Source of the DNA: Pseudomonas sp. Marseille-Q3773
GTDB taxonomy: Bacteria > Pseudomonadota > Gammaproteobacteria > Pseudomonadales > Pseudomonadaceae
Reading direction: 5' to 3'
Assembly: GCF_916618955.1 (NCBI RefSeq)
Contig: NZ_OU745390.1
Span: 3,224,001 to 3,288,000, forward strand
DNA: 64,000 nucleotides
The first letter of the stretch is position 1; every line of letters starts with the position of its first letter. The notes under the pieces were generated by a model that was not told the DNA's origin, did no database searches, and saw nothing but the letters and a program-made list of their open reading frames with translations. The position numbers and the translations under genes are program-made. Shown here one piece after another: positions 55,827 through 64,000 of this stretch.

Positions 55827-56034
55827 GGGTCAACACTCGAAAAGGCTGCGAGCCGGACGCCCGCCGAAAAATAGCCGGGAATTGTACCTTAAGCCGCAGC
55901 AGGCTGCCACGACCACTGACCGACCAAACCATACGCACCGTGTCCGGCTACCGCTGCAACCTATCAGTTCTGTCAGTAGAGCCCCTTGCCGCGCCTTCCT
56001 AGAATGGAGGCCCAGACAACCCGAGGACTAACCA

Positions 56035-57231
56035 ATGAAACAGGTACGACAAGCTGGGGCATTGAATCCTGAGTTTGGCACCGGAGGCATTGCAGAACTC
56101 CCTTCCTTCAATGGCTGGACCGACAGGCACAGCACCGGCATGACATTCCAAGGATCCAGAATCCTGGTAGGAGCGCGGGCATTCCTGGCCCCGTGGGAAA
56201 ACTACGCCATGGCACGCTTCGGTGCAGACGGAAAGCCTGATCTGACGTTCGGGAAAGATGGAGCGGTTGCAGGTCAGTTTTCCGACGGTGCGATTTCCAG
56301 TTGCGAAGACATCACCAGCTCGCCCAGCGATAGCGATGCAATCTGGCTTCTCGGGCGCGCGCAACCGGACCCTTCCACTCCCGGACGGCTTTTGCTGGCA
56401 AAATTCGATCGCGACGGCCAAGCCTCGCCCGTCGAGCACACGCTGGAAGTCGAAGAAGGTGCTTCGCCTGTGAGGCAACAATCCCGCCTCACCCTGCACG
56501 ACGGAAACGTCCTGGTTTCCGCCAATTTCGACGTCGGCCTGCCCCGCATCTACAAGCTGGATGCCCACGGCAACCCCGGCTTCGGAGGCAAACAGTACAT
56601 CCAGGTCAAATTCGCAACGGATGAAGTCAGAATTGCCGCCCTGGCCGTCAGCGGCGAGGCCTTCCTGGCCAGCGGCTCGCTGAAAAAACCAGACGGCAGC
56701 CACGCCGGCTTCGTGGCGCGCTTCCATCCGGACGGCACACTCGACACGCAGTTCGGCAACCAGGCAGGGTTTCTTGTGCTCAAAGCAAACGAGAACAATA
56801 CCTGGAGCTACGGACTGGTGGTCCAACCATCGGGGCAGTTGACCGTGCTTGGCCAATCACACGATGCCACAACCGAGGCGAAACGAGCACTGATCTGGCA
56901 ATTCACTGCGCAAGGGGCAACCGACCCCAGCTTCAACCAAGGCAAACCACTGCTGATCGGCTTCGACGAAGGCAATGACGATGGCTGGTACTCGGCCGTC
57001 GCTCAGCCAGAGGGAAAGTTGCTGGCATTTGGCCGCTCAGCAACTGATACGGTTTATGCCATGCGCTTCAACGCCGACGGTAACGTGGATGACTCTTTCA
57101 AACTGGCAGAGATCTTGACCGCTACAGACCGGATTGAATCCCTCTGGCGCTTGAACGATACGCTGCTTGCCGTAAACGCGACCGGCCCGGCCGGGCCGAC
57201 AGGCATGGTATTCAGTTTCCTGAACACATAA
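56035..57231 (+). CDS. Delta-60 repeat protein
   Basis: A 398-residue protein with at least five delta-60-type repeat signatures: LNPEFGTGGI, PDLTFGKDGAV, LDTQFGNQAGF, TDPSFNQG and VDDSFKLAE. Repeats of this kind probably fold as a beta propeller or solenoid. There is no signal peptide or membrane segment. Function is unknown. It lies in the plus orientation between the conserved minus-strand genes lepA and mucD and has slightly lower GC, so it looks like an insertion into a conserved block. A strong terminator follows. Confidence 0.8.
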   Translation: MKQVRQAGALNPEFGTGGIAELPSFNGWTDRHSTGMTFQGSRILVGARAFLAPWENYAMARFGADGKPDLTFGKDGAVAGQFSDGAISSCEDITSSPSDSDAIWLLGRAQPDPSTPGRLLLAKFDRDGQASPVEHTLEVEEGASPVRQQSRLTLHDGNVLVSANFDVGLPRIYKLDAHGNPGFGGKQYIQVKFATDEVRIAALAVSGEAFLASGSLKKPDGSHAGFVARFHPDGTLDTQFGNQAGFLVLKANENNTWSYGLVVQPSGQLTVLGQSHDATTEAKRALIWQFTAQGATDPSFNQGKPLLIGFDEGNDDGWYSAVAQPEGKLLAFGRSATDTVYAMRFNADGNVDDSFKLAEILTATDRIESLWRLNDTLLAVNATGPAGPTGMVFSFLNT

Positions 57232-57234
57232 AAG

Positions 57235-57261
57235 GAACCCGGCGCATCATGCGCCGGGTTC
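57235..57261. terminator. Bidirectional terminator between the delta-60 protein and mucD
   Basis: GAACCCGGCGCA, loop tca, TGCGCCGGGTTC: a perfect 12-bp stem between two convergent stop codons. Confidence 0.88.
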
Positions 57262-57281
57262 TTACTGAAACGACAAGCCGT

Positions 57282-58715
57282 TTATTCAGCCAGCTTGAAG
57301 GTAATGAAGCTCGCGCGGCCCTGACGCAGCACACGCATCGACACCGAACGGTTCTTCGGCAGCTCCTTGGCGATTTCGGTGAATTCCTTGGCCGAGCCAA
57401 TGGCCTGGTTGTTCAGGTGGCTGATGATGTCACCTGGACGCAGGCCGATCATTGCGGCCGGGCCATCCTGGACTTCCTTGATCACCACACCGCCTTTCAG
57501 CTCCAGGGATTTCTTCTGCTCGGCAGTCAGGTCGGCCACCGATACACCCAGGCGGTTGCTGCTGCGCTCGGCACTGCCTTCGGCACCGGTAGCGATCTCG
57601 GCATCGTCGTCGGGCAACGCACCGACACTGATGTCCAAGGTCTGGCGCTTGCCGTTGCGGATGATTTCCAGCTTGGCCTTTTCGCCATCCTTGAGGCTCC
57701 CCACCAGGTGCGGCAGGTCTGCCGACATGATGATCGGCTGGCCATTCATGCTCAGGATCACGTCACCGACCTGCAGGCCGCCTTTGGCTGCTGGGCCGTT
57801 TTCCAGCACCTGGGCGACCAGCGCGCCGGCCGGTTTGTCGAGGCCGAAGGACTCGGCCAGGTCCTTGTTGACCTCCTGGATCACCACGCCAAGCCAGCCA
57901 CGGCTGACCTTGCCGTCTTTCTTCAGCTGGTTGGAAACATCGATCGCCACATCGATCGGAATGGCGAACGACAGGCCCATGAACCCACCGGAACGAGTGA
58001 AGATCTGCGAGTTGATACCCACCACCTCGCCGTTCATGTTGAACAGCGGGCCGCCGGAGTTGCCCGGGTTGATGGCCACGTCGGTCTGGATGAACGGCAC
58101 ATAGGTGTCGTTGGGCAGGGTACGGCCCTTGGCACTGACGATGCCTTTGGTCACCGAATGGTCGAAGCCGAACGGCGACCCGATGGCCAGCACCCACTCG
58201 CCCACTTTCAGTTTCTCCGAATCCCCCAGCTTCACGGTCGGCAGGTTCTTGCCCTCGACCTTGAGCAGCGCCACGTCGGTGCGTGGGTCGGTGCCGACCA
58301 GCTTGGCCTGCAGTTCGCTGCGGTCCGACAGGCGGACGATGATCTCGTCGGCATCGGCCACCACGTGGTTGTTGGTCAGCACGTAGCCATCGCTGGAAAT
58401 GATGAAGCCCGAACCCAGCGATTGAGCCTCGCGCTGGCGGTCACCCCGCGGCGAGCGTGGCTGCTGCGGCATGTTGCGCTCGAAGAACTCGCGGAACATC
58501 GGCGGCAGGCCTTCCAGGTCTGGCATCTCCCCGGCGGCCATGCGGCGGTCCGGCAACTTCTGCTTGGTACTGATGTTGACCACGGCTGGCGAGGCCTGCT
58601 CGACCAGGGTGGTGAAGTCCGGCAGGGCTTCCTCGGCCTGGGCGGTGAGCACCTGGCCGAGCATCAGCACGGCGGCGAACATCGATAGGTAGGATTTCAA
58701 GCGTGGTATTGACAT
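57282..58715 (-). CDS. mucD: Periplasmic serine protease (HtrA/DegP type)
   Basis: Periplasmic protease/chaperone that removes misfolded envelope proteins and restrains AlgU activation. It has 477 residues with a signal peptide (SMFAAVLMLGQVLTAQA). The triad is His117 (LTNNHVV), Asp147 (RTDVALLK) and Ser220 (NPGNSGGP). Two PDZ domains follow. It is the last gene of the algU group; mucC, present between mucB and mucD in P. aeruginosa, is missing here. Confidence 0.95.
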   Translation of the reverse strand: MSIPRLKSYLSMFAAVLMLGQVLTAQAEEALPDFTTLVEQASPAVVNISTKQKLPDRRMAAGEMPDLEGLPPMFREFFERNMPQQPRSPRGDRQREAQSLGSGFIISSDGYVLTNNHVVADADEIIVRLSDRSELQAKLVGTDPRTDVALLKVEGKNLPTVKLGDSEKLKVGEWVLAIGSPFGFDHSVTKGIVSAKGRTLPNDTYVPFIQTDVAINPGNSGGPLFNMNGEVVGINSQIFTRSGGFMGLSFAIPIDVAIDVSNQLKKDGKVSRGWLGVVIQEVNKDLAESFGLDKPAGALVAQVLENGPAAKGGLQVGDVILSMNGQPIIMSADLPHLVGSLKDGEKAKLEIIRNGKRQTLDISVGALPDDDAEIATGAEGSAERSSNRLGVSVADLTAEQKKSLELKGGVVIKEVQDGPAAMIGLRPGDIISHLNNQAIGSAKEFTEIAKELPKNRSVSMRVLRQGRASFITFKLAE

Positions 58716-58890
58716 ACGGCTCCCGTCACAACGAGCGGTAGTTTAGAAAGGCCCTGCCTAAAGCAGGAAAGGCCAGGCTCCAAGAAGCCTGACCTATAGA
58801 AAATTTGCCGAAGGATTGCAAATGACAATACTTTAATTTCATTTCAGGCGCATGTCCGCTTGCTTGGACACAGCCGGCAAAGGCGCGCAA

Positions 58891-59853
58891 TTACTGGCGC
58901 GCCTGGGCATCCTGGGGACGCATGGACAGAGCCACACGCTCTGCAGTACCCAGCGGAATTTCGCCGACCACGGTGACCATCACTTTGCCCTTGGGCGTGT
59001 TCAGGCGCCGCGATACTGCCGACGTGGGGCCAAGCTGGGTACGCACGTCGTTCCCGCCATCATCGTCCACCTGTTCGAGGAACACCGAGAAGCGTGCCAG
59101 GCCATCGTCATACATCAGGCTGCTGACCGCCCCCCCCTGCTTCGGATCACGACGCACCGAACTGTTGACCAGTTCGAACCCTGGCGGCAGCCAGTCCGAA
59201 CGCCAACCGGCGACCTTGTCATTGCTGGCGGCGGCCACATGCTGCACGGGTTTGCACGCAGCGCTGGCACGCAGGTCTTCGTCGCTGGGCACTTCAGCAT
59301 CGAGACGGGTCATCTGGAAACGCTCCAGCAACTGCCCCTTGTCATTGATCATCAACGAGCGCAGCGGCAACCCGGTTGCGCGGTCCAGATGCAATTCGAA
59401 GGCATAGCGGTGCTGGTCACGTGGAGTGAGCGTCACGATCACGGCATCGCGCCCGGCGACACGTGACTTGCCCGCCACGCTCAAATTGTACCAACCCATC
59501 AGCTTCAGGGGATCAAGCAGGCGCTGGGCGGTGTCCGCAGGTGGCGTCACGCCACCGGCTAAGGCACCGCTGACGCATTCTACCTTGCCATCCACGCGGA
59601 CGATTTCCTGGGCGGCGCCATCGAGCTGCAATAGCCGCTCGCTGACCTTGCCGTTTTCGACCTTGTGCCAGATCTCGTGGGAGGAGAAGCTGCCGTTACG
59701 TTCGTAGACAAAAGAGCCCTGGTAGCTCTGCTTTTGCTCGGCCTGTGCCAGCTTGTTCAACCACTCGCCCGCTTCGGGCGAGGAATTGGCCGCCAATGCT
59801 GGCACCGTCATGCAGCTGCCAATCAGCAGCGACAGGAGAGGTAGCGCGCGCAT
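58891..59853 (-). CDS. mucB: Periplasmic negative regulator of AlgU (RseB-like)
   Basis: Binds the periplasmic part of MucA and protects it from proteolysis, which keeps AlgU silent. It has 320 residues with a signal peptide (LPLLSLLIGSCMTVPALAAN). The two-domain RseB pattern is visible: KQSYQGSFVYERNGSFSSHEIWH in the LolA-like domain and AERVALSMRP near the C-terminus. It is 12 bp after mucA. Confidence 0.94.
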   Translation of the reverse strand: MRALPLLSLLIGSCMTVPALAANSSPEAGEWLNKLAQAEQKQSYQGSFVYERNGSFSSHEIWHKVENGKVSERLLQLDGAAQEIVRVDGKVECVSGALAGGVTPPADTAQRLLDPLKLMGWYNLSVAGKSRVAGRDAVIVTLTPRDQHRYAFELHLDRATGLPLRSLMINDKGQLLERFQMTRLDAEVPSDEDLRASAACKPVQHVAAASNDKVAGWRSDWLPPGFELVNSSVRRDPKQGGAVSSLMYDDGLARFSVFLEQVDDDGGNDVRTQLGPTSAVSRRLNTPKGKVMVTVVGEIPLGTAERVALSMRPQDAQARQ

Positions 59854-59865
59854 GATCCTCCTTAC

Positions 59866-60456
59866 TTAACGGTTTTCCAGGCTGGCGGCGCGGGCATACG
59901 GCAATGCGGTTTCAGTGCCCTTCAGCGCAGATTCCTGGGCATGCTGGCGCAGATAGCCTGGCAGACGCTGATCCCAGCCGGCCTGGTTCTGCAGCACGCC
60001 GTTGGCCATCGGCCCGGTCGGTTGCTCACTGCTCTCACTATAGCCTGCCAAAACGGCAGGACCCTGTGCTTGTGGCACAGTCAGCCCTTGCTGGGCAGGT
60101 TGCTGGGCAGCCAGCTGGGCACCAGTGATCTCGTCCTGGTTGTACATGCGTACACCGGCCAGCACCGCAACGGTAACCGAGGCAGCTACCGCCAGGCGGC
60201 CAATGCTGCGCCATGGGCCCTTCTTGACCTTGGCCGGCACGGCCTCGTCAGCCAGGGCGGCGGAAACCGCCGAGGCGATATCCAGGTTCGGCAGCAACAG
60301 CTCCTTGTGCATGGCTGCGCGGGCAACCTGGTAACGCGACCAGGTGGCACGGGTTTCAGCATCGTCGACGGCATTCAATACCCGACGCAGTTCAAGCTCG
60401 TCCGCTTCGTTATCCATTACCGCGGACAGCGATTCCTGCAAAGCTTCACGACTCAT
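59866..60456 (-). CDS. mucA: Anti-sigma factor MucA
   Basis: Inner-membrane anti-sigma factor that holds AlgU. It has 196 residues. The N-terminal cytosolic domain starts MSREALQESLSAVMDNEADE, the single helix is near residues 88-104 (LAVAASVTVAVLAGVRMY) and the rest is periplasmic. The frame is intact, so no mucoid-type truncation is present. It lies 31 bp after algU. Confidence 0.96.
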   Translation of the reverse strand: MSREALQESLSAVMDNEADELELRRVLNAVDDAETRATWSRYQVARAAMHKELLLPNLDIASAVSAALADEAVPAKVKKGPWRSIGRLAVAASVTVAVLAGVRMYNQDEITGAQLAAQQPAQQGLTVPQAQGPAVLAGYSESSEQPTGPMANGVLQNQAGWDQRLPGYLRQHAQESALKGTETALPYARAASLENR

Positions 60457-60487
60457 GGCGGTTCCTCTCTTGGCTGTCGCCGCTGTC

Positions 60488-61069
60488 TCAGGTTTCCTGC
60501 AACAAAGGTTGCAGGGCTTTGTCTATGGCCTCCCGAGCGCGGAAGATTCGAGAGCGCACGGTACCCACCGGACATTGCATGACACTGGCAATGTCTTCGT
60601 AACTCAGTCCGTCGAACTCGCGCAGGGTCAGGGCCGTGCGCAGGTCTTCCGGCAGTTGCTGGATGGTGCGATGGACAGTGCCTTCGATTTCATCCCGCAA
60701 CAACGAGCGCTCTGGGGACTCGAGATCCTTGAGACCATGATCGCCGTCGTAAAACTCCGCATCCTCAGAGCTCACATCGCTGTCTGGTGGCCGTCTTCCA
60801 CGGGACACCAGGTAGTTCTTCGCCGTGTTGATGGCGATGCGGTAAAGCCACGTATAAAACGCACTGTCTCCGCGGAAATTGCCAAGCGCACGGTAGGCCT
60901 TGATGAAGGCTTCCTGTGCTACATCCTGGGCCTCGTGGGTATCGTGAACGAACCGCACGATCAACCCGAGAATCTTGTGCTGATACTTCAGCACCAACAG
61001 ATCGAACGCTCGCCTGTCGCCGCGCTGAACACGCTCGACAAGCTGCTGATCCTCTTCCTGGGTTAGCAT
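60488..61069 (-). CDS. algU: Extracytoplasmic-function sigma factor AlgU (RpoE, sigma-22)
   Basis: Directs RNA polymerase to envelope-stress, osmotic and exopolysaccharide genes. I chose ATG 61069 (MLTQEEDQQLVERVQRGDRR), giving 193 residues as in P. aeruginosa; an upstream ATG two codons earlier is also in frame. Region 2 (DVAQEAFIKAYRALGNFRGD) and region 4 (LREFDGLSYEDIASVMQCPVGTVRSRI) are intact. It heads algU-mucA-mucB-mucD and has two AlgU-type promoters upstream. Confidence 0.97.
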   Translation of the reverse strand: MLTQEEDQQLVERVQRGDRRAFDLLVLKYQHKILGLIVRFVHDTHEAQDVAQEAFIKAYRALGNFRGDSAFYTWLYRIAINTAKNYLVSRGRRPPDSDVSSEDAEFYDGDHGLKDLESPERSLLRDEIEGTVHRTIQQLPEDLRTALTLREFDGLSYEDIASVMQCPVGTVRSRIFRAREAIDKALQPLLQET

Positions 61070-61128
61070 GAACACTCCTCAGTGAACTCGAAGGAGCGTT
61101 GCAGCAGCCATCGTTCAGGCTTGCAACC

Positions 61129-61155
61129 ATAGACTCGGGCTTTACGCAAAAGTTC
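61129..61155 (-). promoter_or_regulatory. AlgU-dependent promoter, proximal
   Basis: Read on the minus strand: GAACTT (61150-61155), 16-base spacer, TCTAT (61129-61133). This fits the AlgU consensus GAACTT-N16/17-TCTGA and supports autoregulation of algU. Confidence 0.8.
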
Positions 61156-61322
61156 TCCCCTCCAAGCAAGTTTCCTGCAGCCCTTGGTCGGCTTGCACGG
61201 AAGACGCTGCACGGTCACGGCCGGCTACGTCGATAATCAAGGTTTCGAGTACGCAGGGACAGCCTGGACAGGCCTGCCGCCCTGCGTCGCCGCGGCAAAT
61301 TGTGGCGTACGGGCAGCCTTCA

Positions 61323-61350
61323 TAGGATTTCCGGCTGTATCGGAAAGTTC
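61323..61350 (-). promoter_or_regulatory. AlgU-dependent promoter, distal
   Basis: Read on the minus strand: GAACTT (61345-61350), 17-base spacer, TCCTA (61323-61327). Two autoregulated promoters are known for P. aeruginosa algU. The 434-bp gap between algU and nadB (61070-61503) holds no gene that I can support. Confidence 0.65.
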
Positions 61351-61503
61351 CCACAAAGGTTGTCGCGACCAGGCAAGTGGCATGGAAATTGGCCACCCTG
61401 GGCTGCTATAAAGGCAACCCGGCCAGCTTAACGATAGTTTCACAATGCCATCGGCGCGTGACTATTGTGCCGCGCCCCTTCCGAAGATTACTAGTGTCCC
61501 GAC

Positions 61504-63108
61504 ATGAGCCAACAATTCCAACATGATGTCCTGGTGATCGGCAGCGGTGCCGCCGGTCTCAGCCTGGCGCTGAACCTGCCCAGTCACCTGCGCGTCGCCG
61601 TGCTCAGCAAGGGCGACCTGGCTAACGGCTCGACCTTCTGGGCCCAGGGCGGTGTCGCAGCGGTGCTGGACAATAGCGATACCGTGCAGTCGCATGTCGA
61701 GGACACCCTCAACGCCGGCGGTGGCCTGTGCCATGAACAGGCGGTGCGCTTTACCGTCGAGCACAGCCGGGAAGCCATCGAATGGCTGATCGAGCAAGGT
61801 GTGCCTTTTACCCGCGATGAGCACTACAGCGTCGACGATGGTGGCTTCGAGTTCCATCTGACCCGCGAAGGCGGTCATAGCCATCGGCGCATCATCCATG
61901 CTGCCGACGCCACCGGTGCCGCGATCTTCACCACGCTGCTGGCCCAGGCCCGCCTGCGCCCGAACATCCAGTTGCTGGAGCAGCGCGTGGCGATCGACCT
62001 GATCACCGAACGGCGCCTCGGCCTGCCCGGCGAGCGCTGCCTGGGTGCCTATGTGCTTGACCGCAATACCGGCGAAGTCGACACCTTCGGCGCGCGCTTC
62101 ACCGTGCTGGCCACGGGTGGCGCAGCCAAGGTCTACCTGTACACCAGTAACCCCGATGGTGCCTGCGGCGACGGTATCGCCATGGCCTGGCGGGCCGGTT
62201 GCCGGGTGGCGAACCTGGAATTCAATCAGTTCCACCCGACCTGCCTGTACCACCCGCAAGCCAAGAGTTTCCTGATCACCGAAGCCCTGCGCGGCGAAGG
62301 CGCCCTGCTGCGCCTGCCCAATGGCGAGCGCTTCATGCCACGCTTCGACCCTCGCGAAGAGCTGGCCCCGCGTGACATCGTGGCCCGCGCCATCGACCAT
62401 GAGATGAAGCGCCTGGGTGTGGACTGCGTCTACCTGGACATTACCCACAAGCCGGCCGACTTCATCAAAAGCCACTTCCCTACCGTGTATGAGCGCTGCC
62501 TGACCTTTGGCATCGACATCACCCGCCAGCCGATCCCGGTGGTACCGGCGGCGCACTACACCTGTGGCGGGGTCATGGTGGACGACCGCGGCCACACCGA
62601 TGTGCCGGGGCTGTATGCCATCGGCGAAACCAGCTTCACCGGCCTGCACGGCGCCAACCGCATGGCCAGCAATTCGCTGCTGGAGTGCTTCGTCTATGGC
62701 CGTGCTGCCGCGGCCGACATCCAGGCGCACCTGGATGAGGTGGACATGCCCAAGGCCCTGCCCGGCTGGGACGCCAGCCAGGTCACCGACTCGGACGAAG
62801 ACGTCATCATCGCGCACAACTGGGATGAATTGCGGCGCTTCATGTGGGACTACGTCGGCATCGTGCGCACCAGCAAGCGCCTGCAGCGGGCCCAGCACCG
62901 CATTCGTCTGCTACTGGACGAAATCGACGAGTTCTACAGCAACTACAAAGTCAGCCGCGACCTGATCGAGCTGCGCAACCTGGCGCAGGTGGCCGAGCTG
63001 ATGATCCTTTCGGCCATGCAGCGCAAGGAAAGCCGCGGGCTGCATTACACACTGGATTACCCGGGGATGCTGGCCGAGGCCAAGGACACCATCCTCAACC
63101 CAGCCTGA
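61504..63108 (+). CDS. nadB: L-aspartate oxidase
   Basis: First enzyme of NAD synthesis from aspartate, oxidising it to iminoaspartate with FAD. It has 534 residues, close to E. coli NadB (540). FAD motif [15 protein letters not shown], then [15 protein letters not shown] and RHT-type active site region [20 protein letters not shown]. It is divergent from algU, as in other Pseudomonas. Confidence 0.97.
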   Translation: MSQQFQHDVLVIGSGAAGLSLALNLPSHLRVAVLSKGDLANGSTFWAQGGVAAVLDNSDTVQSHVEDTLNAGGGLCHEQAVRFTVEHSREAIEWLIEQGVPFTRDEHYSVDDGGFEFHLTREGGHSHRRIIHAADATGAAIFTTLLAQARLRPNIQLLEQRVAIDLITERRLGLPGERCLGAYVLDRNTGEVDTFGARFTVLATGGAAKVYLYTSNPDGACGDGIAMAWRAGCRVANLEFNQFHPTCLYHPQAKSFLITEALRGEGALLRLPNGERFMPRFDPREELAPRDIVARAIDHEMKRLGVDCVYLDITHKPADFIKSHFPTVYERCLTFGIDITRQPIPVVPAAHYTCGGVMVDDRGHTDVPGLYAIGETSFTGLHGANRMASNSLLECFVYGRAAAADIQAHLDEVDMPKALPGWDASQVTDSDEDVIIAHNWDELRRFMWDYVGIVRTSKRLQRAQHRIRLLLDEIDEFYSNYKVSRDLIELRNLAQVAELMILSAMQRKESRGLHYTLDYPGMLAEAKDTILNPA

Positions 63109-63120
63109 GATCGGCTTCGC

Positions 63121-63149
63121 CTTCTTCGCGGGCTCGCCCGCGAAAGAAG
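63121..63149. terminator. REP-like hairpin between nadB and ygfX
   Basis: CTTCTTCGCGGGC, loop tc, GCCCGCGAAAGAAG is a near-perfect stem between two convergent genes, probably ending both transcripts. Confidence 0.75.
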
Positions 63150-63165
63150 CCTACTCGGCCCCGAT

Positions 63166-63624
63166 CTATGCCCGGCTGATATCGGCCCACCGCCGCCGGC
63201 TGAACTTCAACCGCACCCGCAAGCGCCGGTGTTCATCAGCCCCCAGCGCATCCCGCGGCACGCACTGGCTCTCCCCCAACCATTGCCCCGCCCGCTCGAA
63301 GCGCAGCACCACCAGCGCAGGCAACGCCACGCTGTCCCGGCACAACCGCACCGGCTGCCAGCCACGGGCACGGCTGAACACGCGCCAGCCGCGCGCATCA
63401 CGGCGCAGGCCAGTCACGGCATGCTCATGGGTCAGCAGGATACGTCGCGGGATGGCCCAGCCAGCATGGGCGATACCGGTGGCGACGACGGCAAGGGCCT
63501 GCCACCCGGGCAGCGGGCTCGCCCAAACGGCGAGCCATGCCAGCACCTGGCAAACCAGGTAGGCCGTCAGCAGCCGGCGCGAGCCGTGCCAGCGGCACTC
63601 GAAACACTCACTTGGGCTGGACAC
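63166..63624 (-). CDS. ygfX: YgfX-family membrane protein
   Basis: A 152-residue protein with an N-terminal membrane hairpin ([23 protein letters not shown] and [16 protein letters not shown]) and a basic cytosolic tail ([15 protein letters not shown]). This is the YgfX/CptA family, linked in E. coli to SdhE and described as a toxin acting on cytoskeleton proteins. The start overlaps the sdhE stop by 17 bases, as in the ygfYX operon. A toxin role in Pseudomonas is not established. Confidence 0.82.
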   Translation of the reverse strand: MSSPSECFECRWHGSRRLLTAYLVCQVLAWLAVWASPLPGWQALAVVATGIAHAGWAIPRRILLTHEHAVTGLRRDARGWRVFSRARGWQPVRLCRDSVALPALVVLRFERAGQWLGESQCVPRDALGADEHRRLRVRLKFSRRRWADISRA

Positions 63625-63862
63625 GGTCCAGGATGATGCGGACCATGCGCTGCAGCTCCGGGTCTTCAGACTCGGTGCGCTCCATGAACCAGCCGAACAT
63701 GTCCTGATCTTCGCAGCTCAACAGACGCACATAGAGTTCGCGGTCAGCCTGGTTGAGCGTGGGGTAGACTTCCTGGGTGAAAGGTACCAGCAGGACGTCC
63801 AGTTCCAGCATGCCGCGGCGGCTGTGCCAGAAAAGCCGGTTGAGTTCAGTTTGTTCGACCAT
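63608..63862 (-). CDS. sdhE: FAD assembly factor for succinate dehydrogenase
   Basis: Helps attach FAD covalently to SdhA. It has 84 residues from ATG 63862 ([20 protein letters not shown]). The conserved RRGMLELD motif, needed for flavinylation, is present, and the rest fits the five-helix fold ([13 protein letters not shown]). The upstream extension of the frame reaches the divergent promoter region and is not conserved. It overlaps ygfX. Confidence 0.93.
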   Translation of the reverse strand: MVEQTELNRLFWHSRRGMLELDVLLVPFTQEVYPTLNQADRELYVRLLSCEDQDMFGWFMERTESEDPELQRMVRIILDRVQPK

Positions 63863-63989
63863 GGGGCCCTCCTCGAATGGCCCGCCAGTATACAGCCAGG
63901 CGAGCGAAGCGACACCGGGCGTTGGTCTAGTCACCTACCTATTTTGTTACCGGCGTTCTATGATGGCCGCCAGTCTTTAAGCCACCGCG

Positions 63990-64000
63990 ATGACCCATGG
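63990..64000 (+). CDS. Possible start of a divergent gene cut by the window end
   Basis: An ATG at 63990 (atgacccatgg) with another at 63997 may start a gene divergent from sdhE. In Pseudomonas this place is often held by ygfZ, the folate-binding iron-sulphur repair protein, but only three to four codons are visible, so identity cannot be judged. Confidence 0.25.

Noticed and set aside
54318..55874. 518-codon plus-strand open frame over lepA
   Set aside because: Composition of His, Gln, Val and Asp repeats is typical of the complementary strand of a GC-rich gene; lepA is intact.

Overview
This window is high-GC gammaproteobacterial chromosome. Gene content and order point to the Pseudomonas putida group: glpF-K-R-D, the aat/aau acidic amino acid system, gcd with an OprB porin, algU-mucA-mucB-mucD without mucC, and REP-type inverted repeats of the kind common in that species group. 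This assignment rests on family recognition and remembered synteny, not on a search. I see no rRNA, tRNA, CRISPR array, insertion sequence or replication origin.

Layout. 1-5049: glycerol catabolism (partial glpF, glpK, glpR, glpD) with operator dyads before glpD. 5055-9161: a very large, isolated minus-strand gene for a leucine-rich-repeat protein ending in a NEL-type E3 ubiquitin ligase domain. 9267-16017: glutamate/aspartate ABC transporter (aatJ-aatQ-aatM-aatP) followed by its two-component system aauS-aauR; a sigma-54 promoter and two perfect TTCGGNNNNCCGAA dyads lie before aatJ. 16100-24762: alpha/beta hydrolase, MetR-type regulator, Nudix hydrolase, Lhr-type helicase and an FMN-binding glutamate-synthase-like protein. 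24767-27602: a visibly lower-GC glycosyltransferase cluster (GT39 membrane enzyme, GtrB-type GT2, GtrA-type flippase), which ends against a C-terminal remnant of a YkgB/DUF417 gene.

27954-38995: amino acid permease, a 1049-residue GT51/transpeptidase-like peptidoglycan synthase, a YqjI-like PadR repressor coupled to a YqjH-like siderophore-interacting ferric reductase, a Pr6Pr membrane protein, a VF530 protein, a ZnuD-like zinc TonB receptor behind a Zur-like box, and an OprB porin. 39026-49702: PQQ glucose dehydrogenase, Lon, a chagasin-like lipoprotein, a run of overlapping tiny minus-strand frames, cmoA-cmoB (wobble uridine modification) and a CopR/CopS-like heavy-metal two-component system.

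49830-64000: the conserved minus-strand block pdxJ-recO-era-rnc-lepB-lepA, then an inserted delta-60-repeat protein on the plus strand, then the envelope-stress operon mucD-mucB-mucA-algU with two AlgU-type promoters. nadB is divergent from algU, and ygfX-sdhE close the window. The strongest leads are the NEL ligase gene, the gtr cluster that truncates ykgB, the YqjI-like repressor that lacks a metal-binding tail, and the overlapping mini-frames at 44505-45126.
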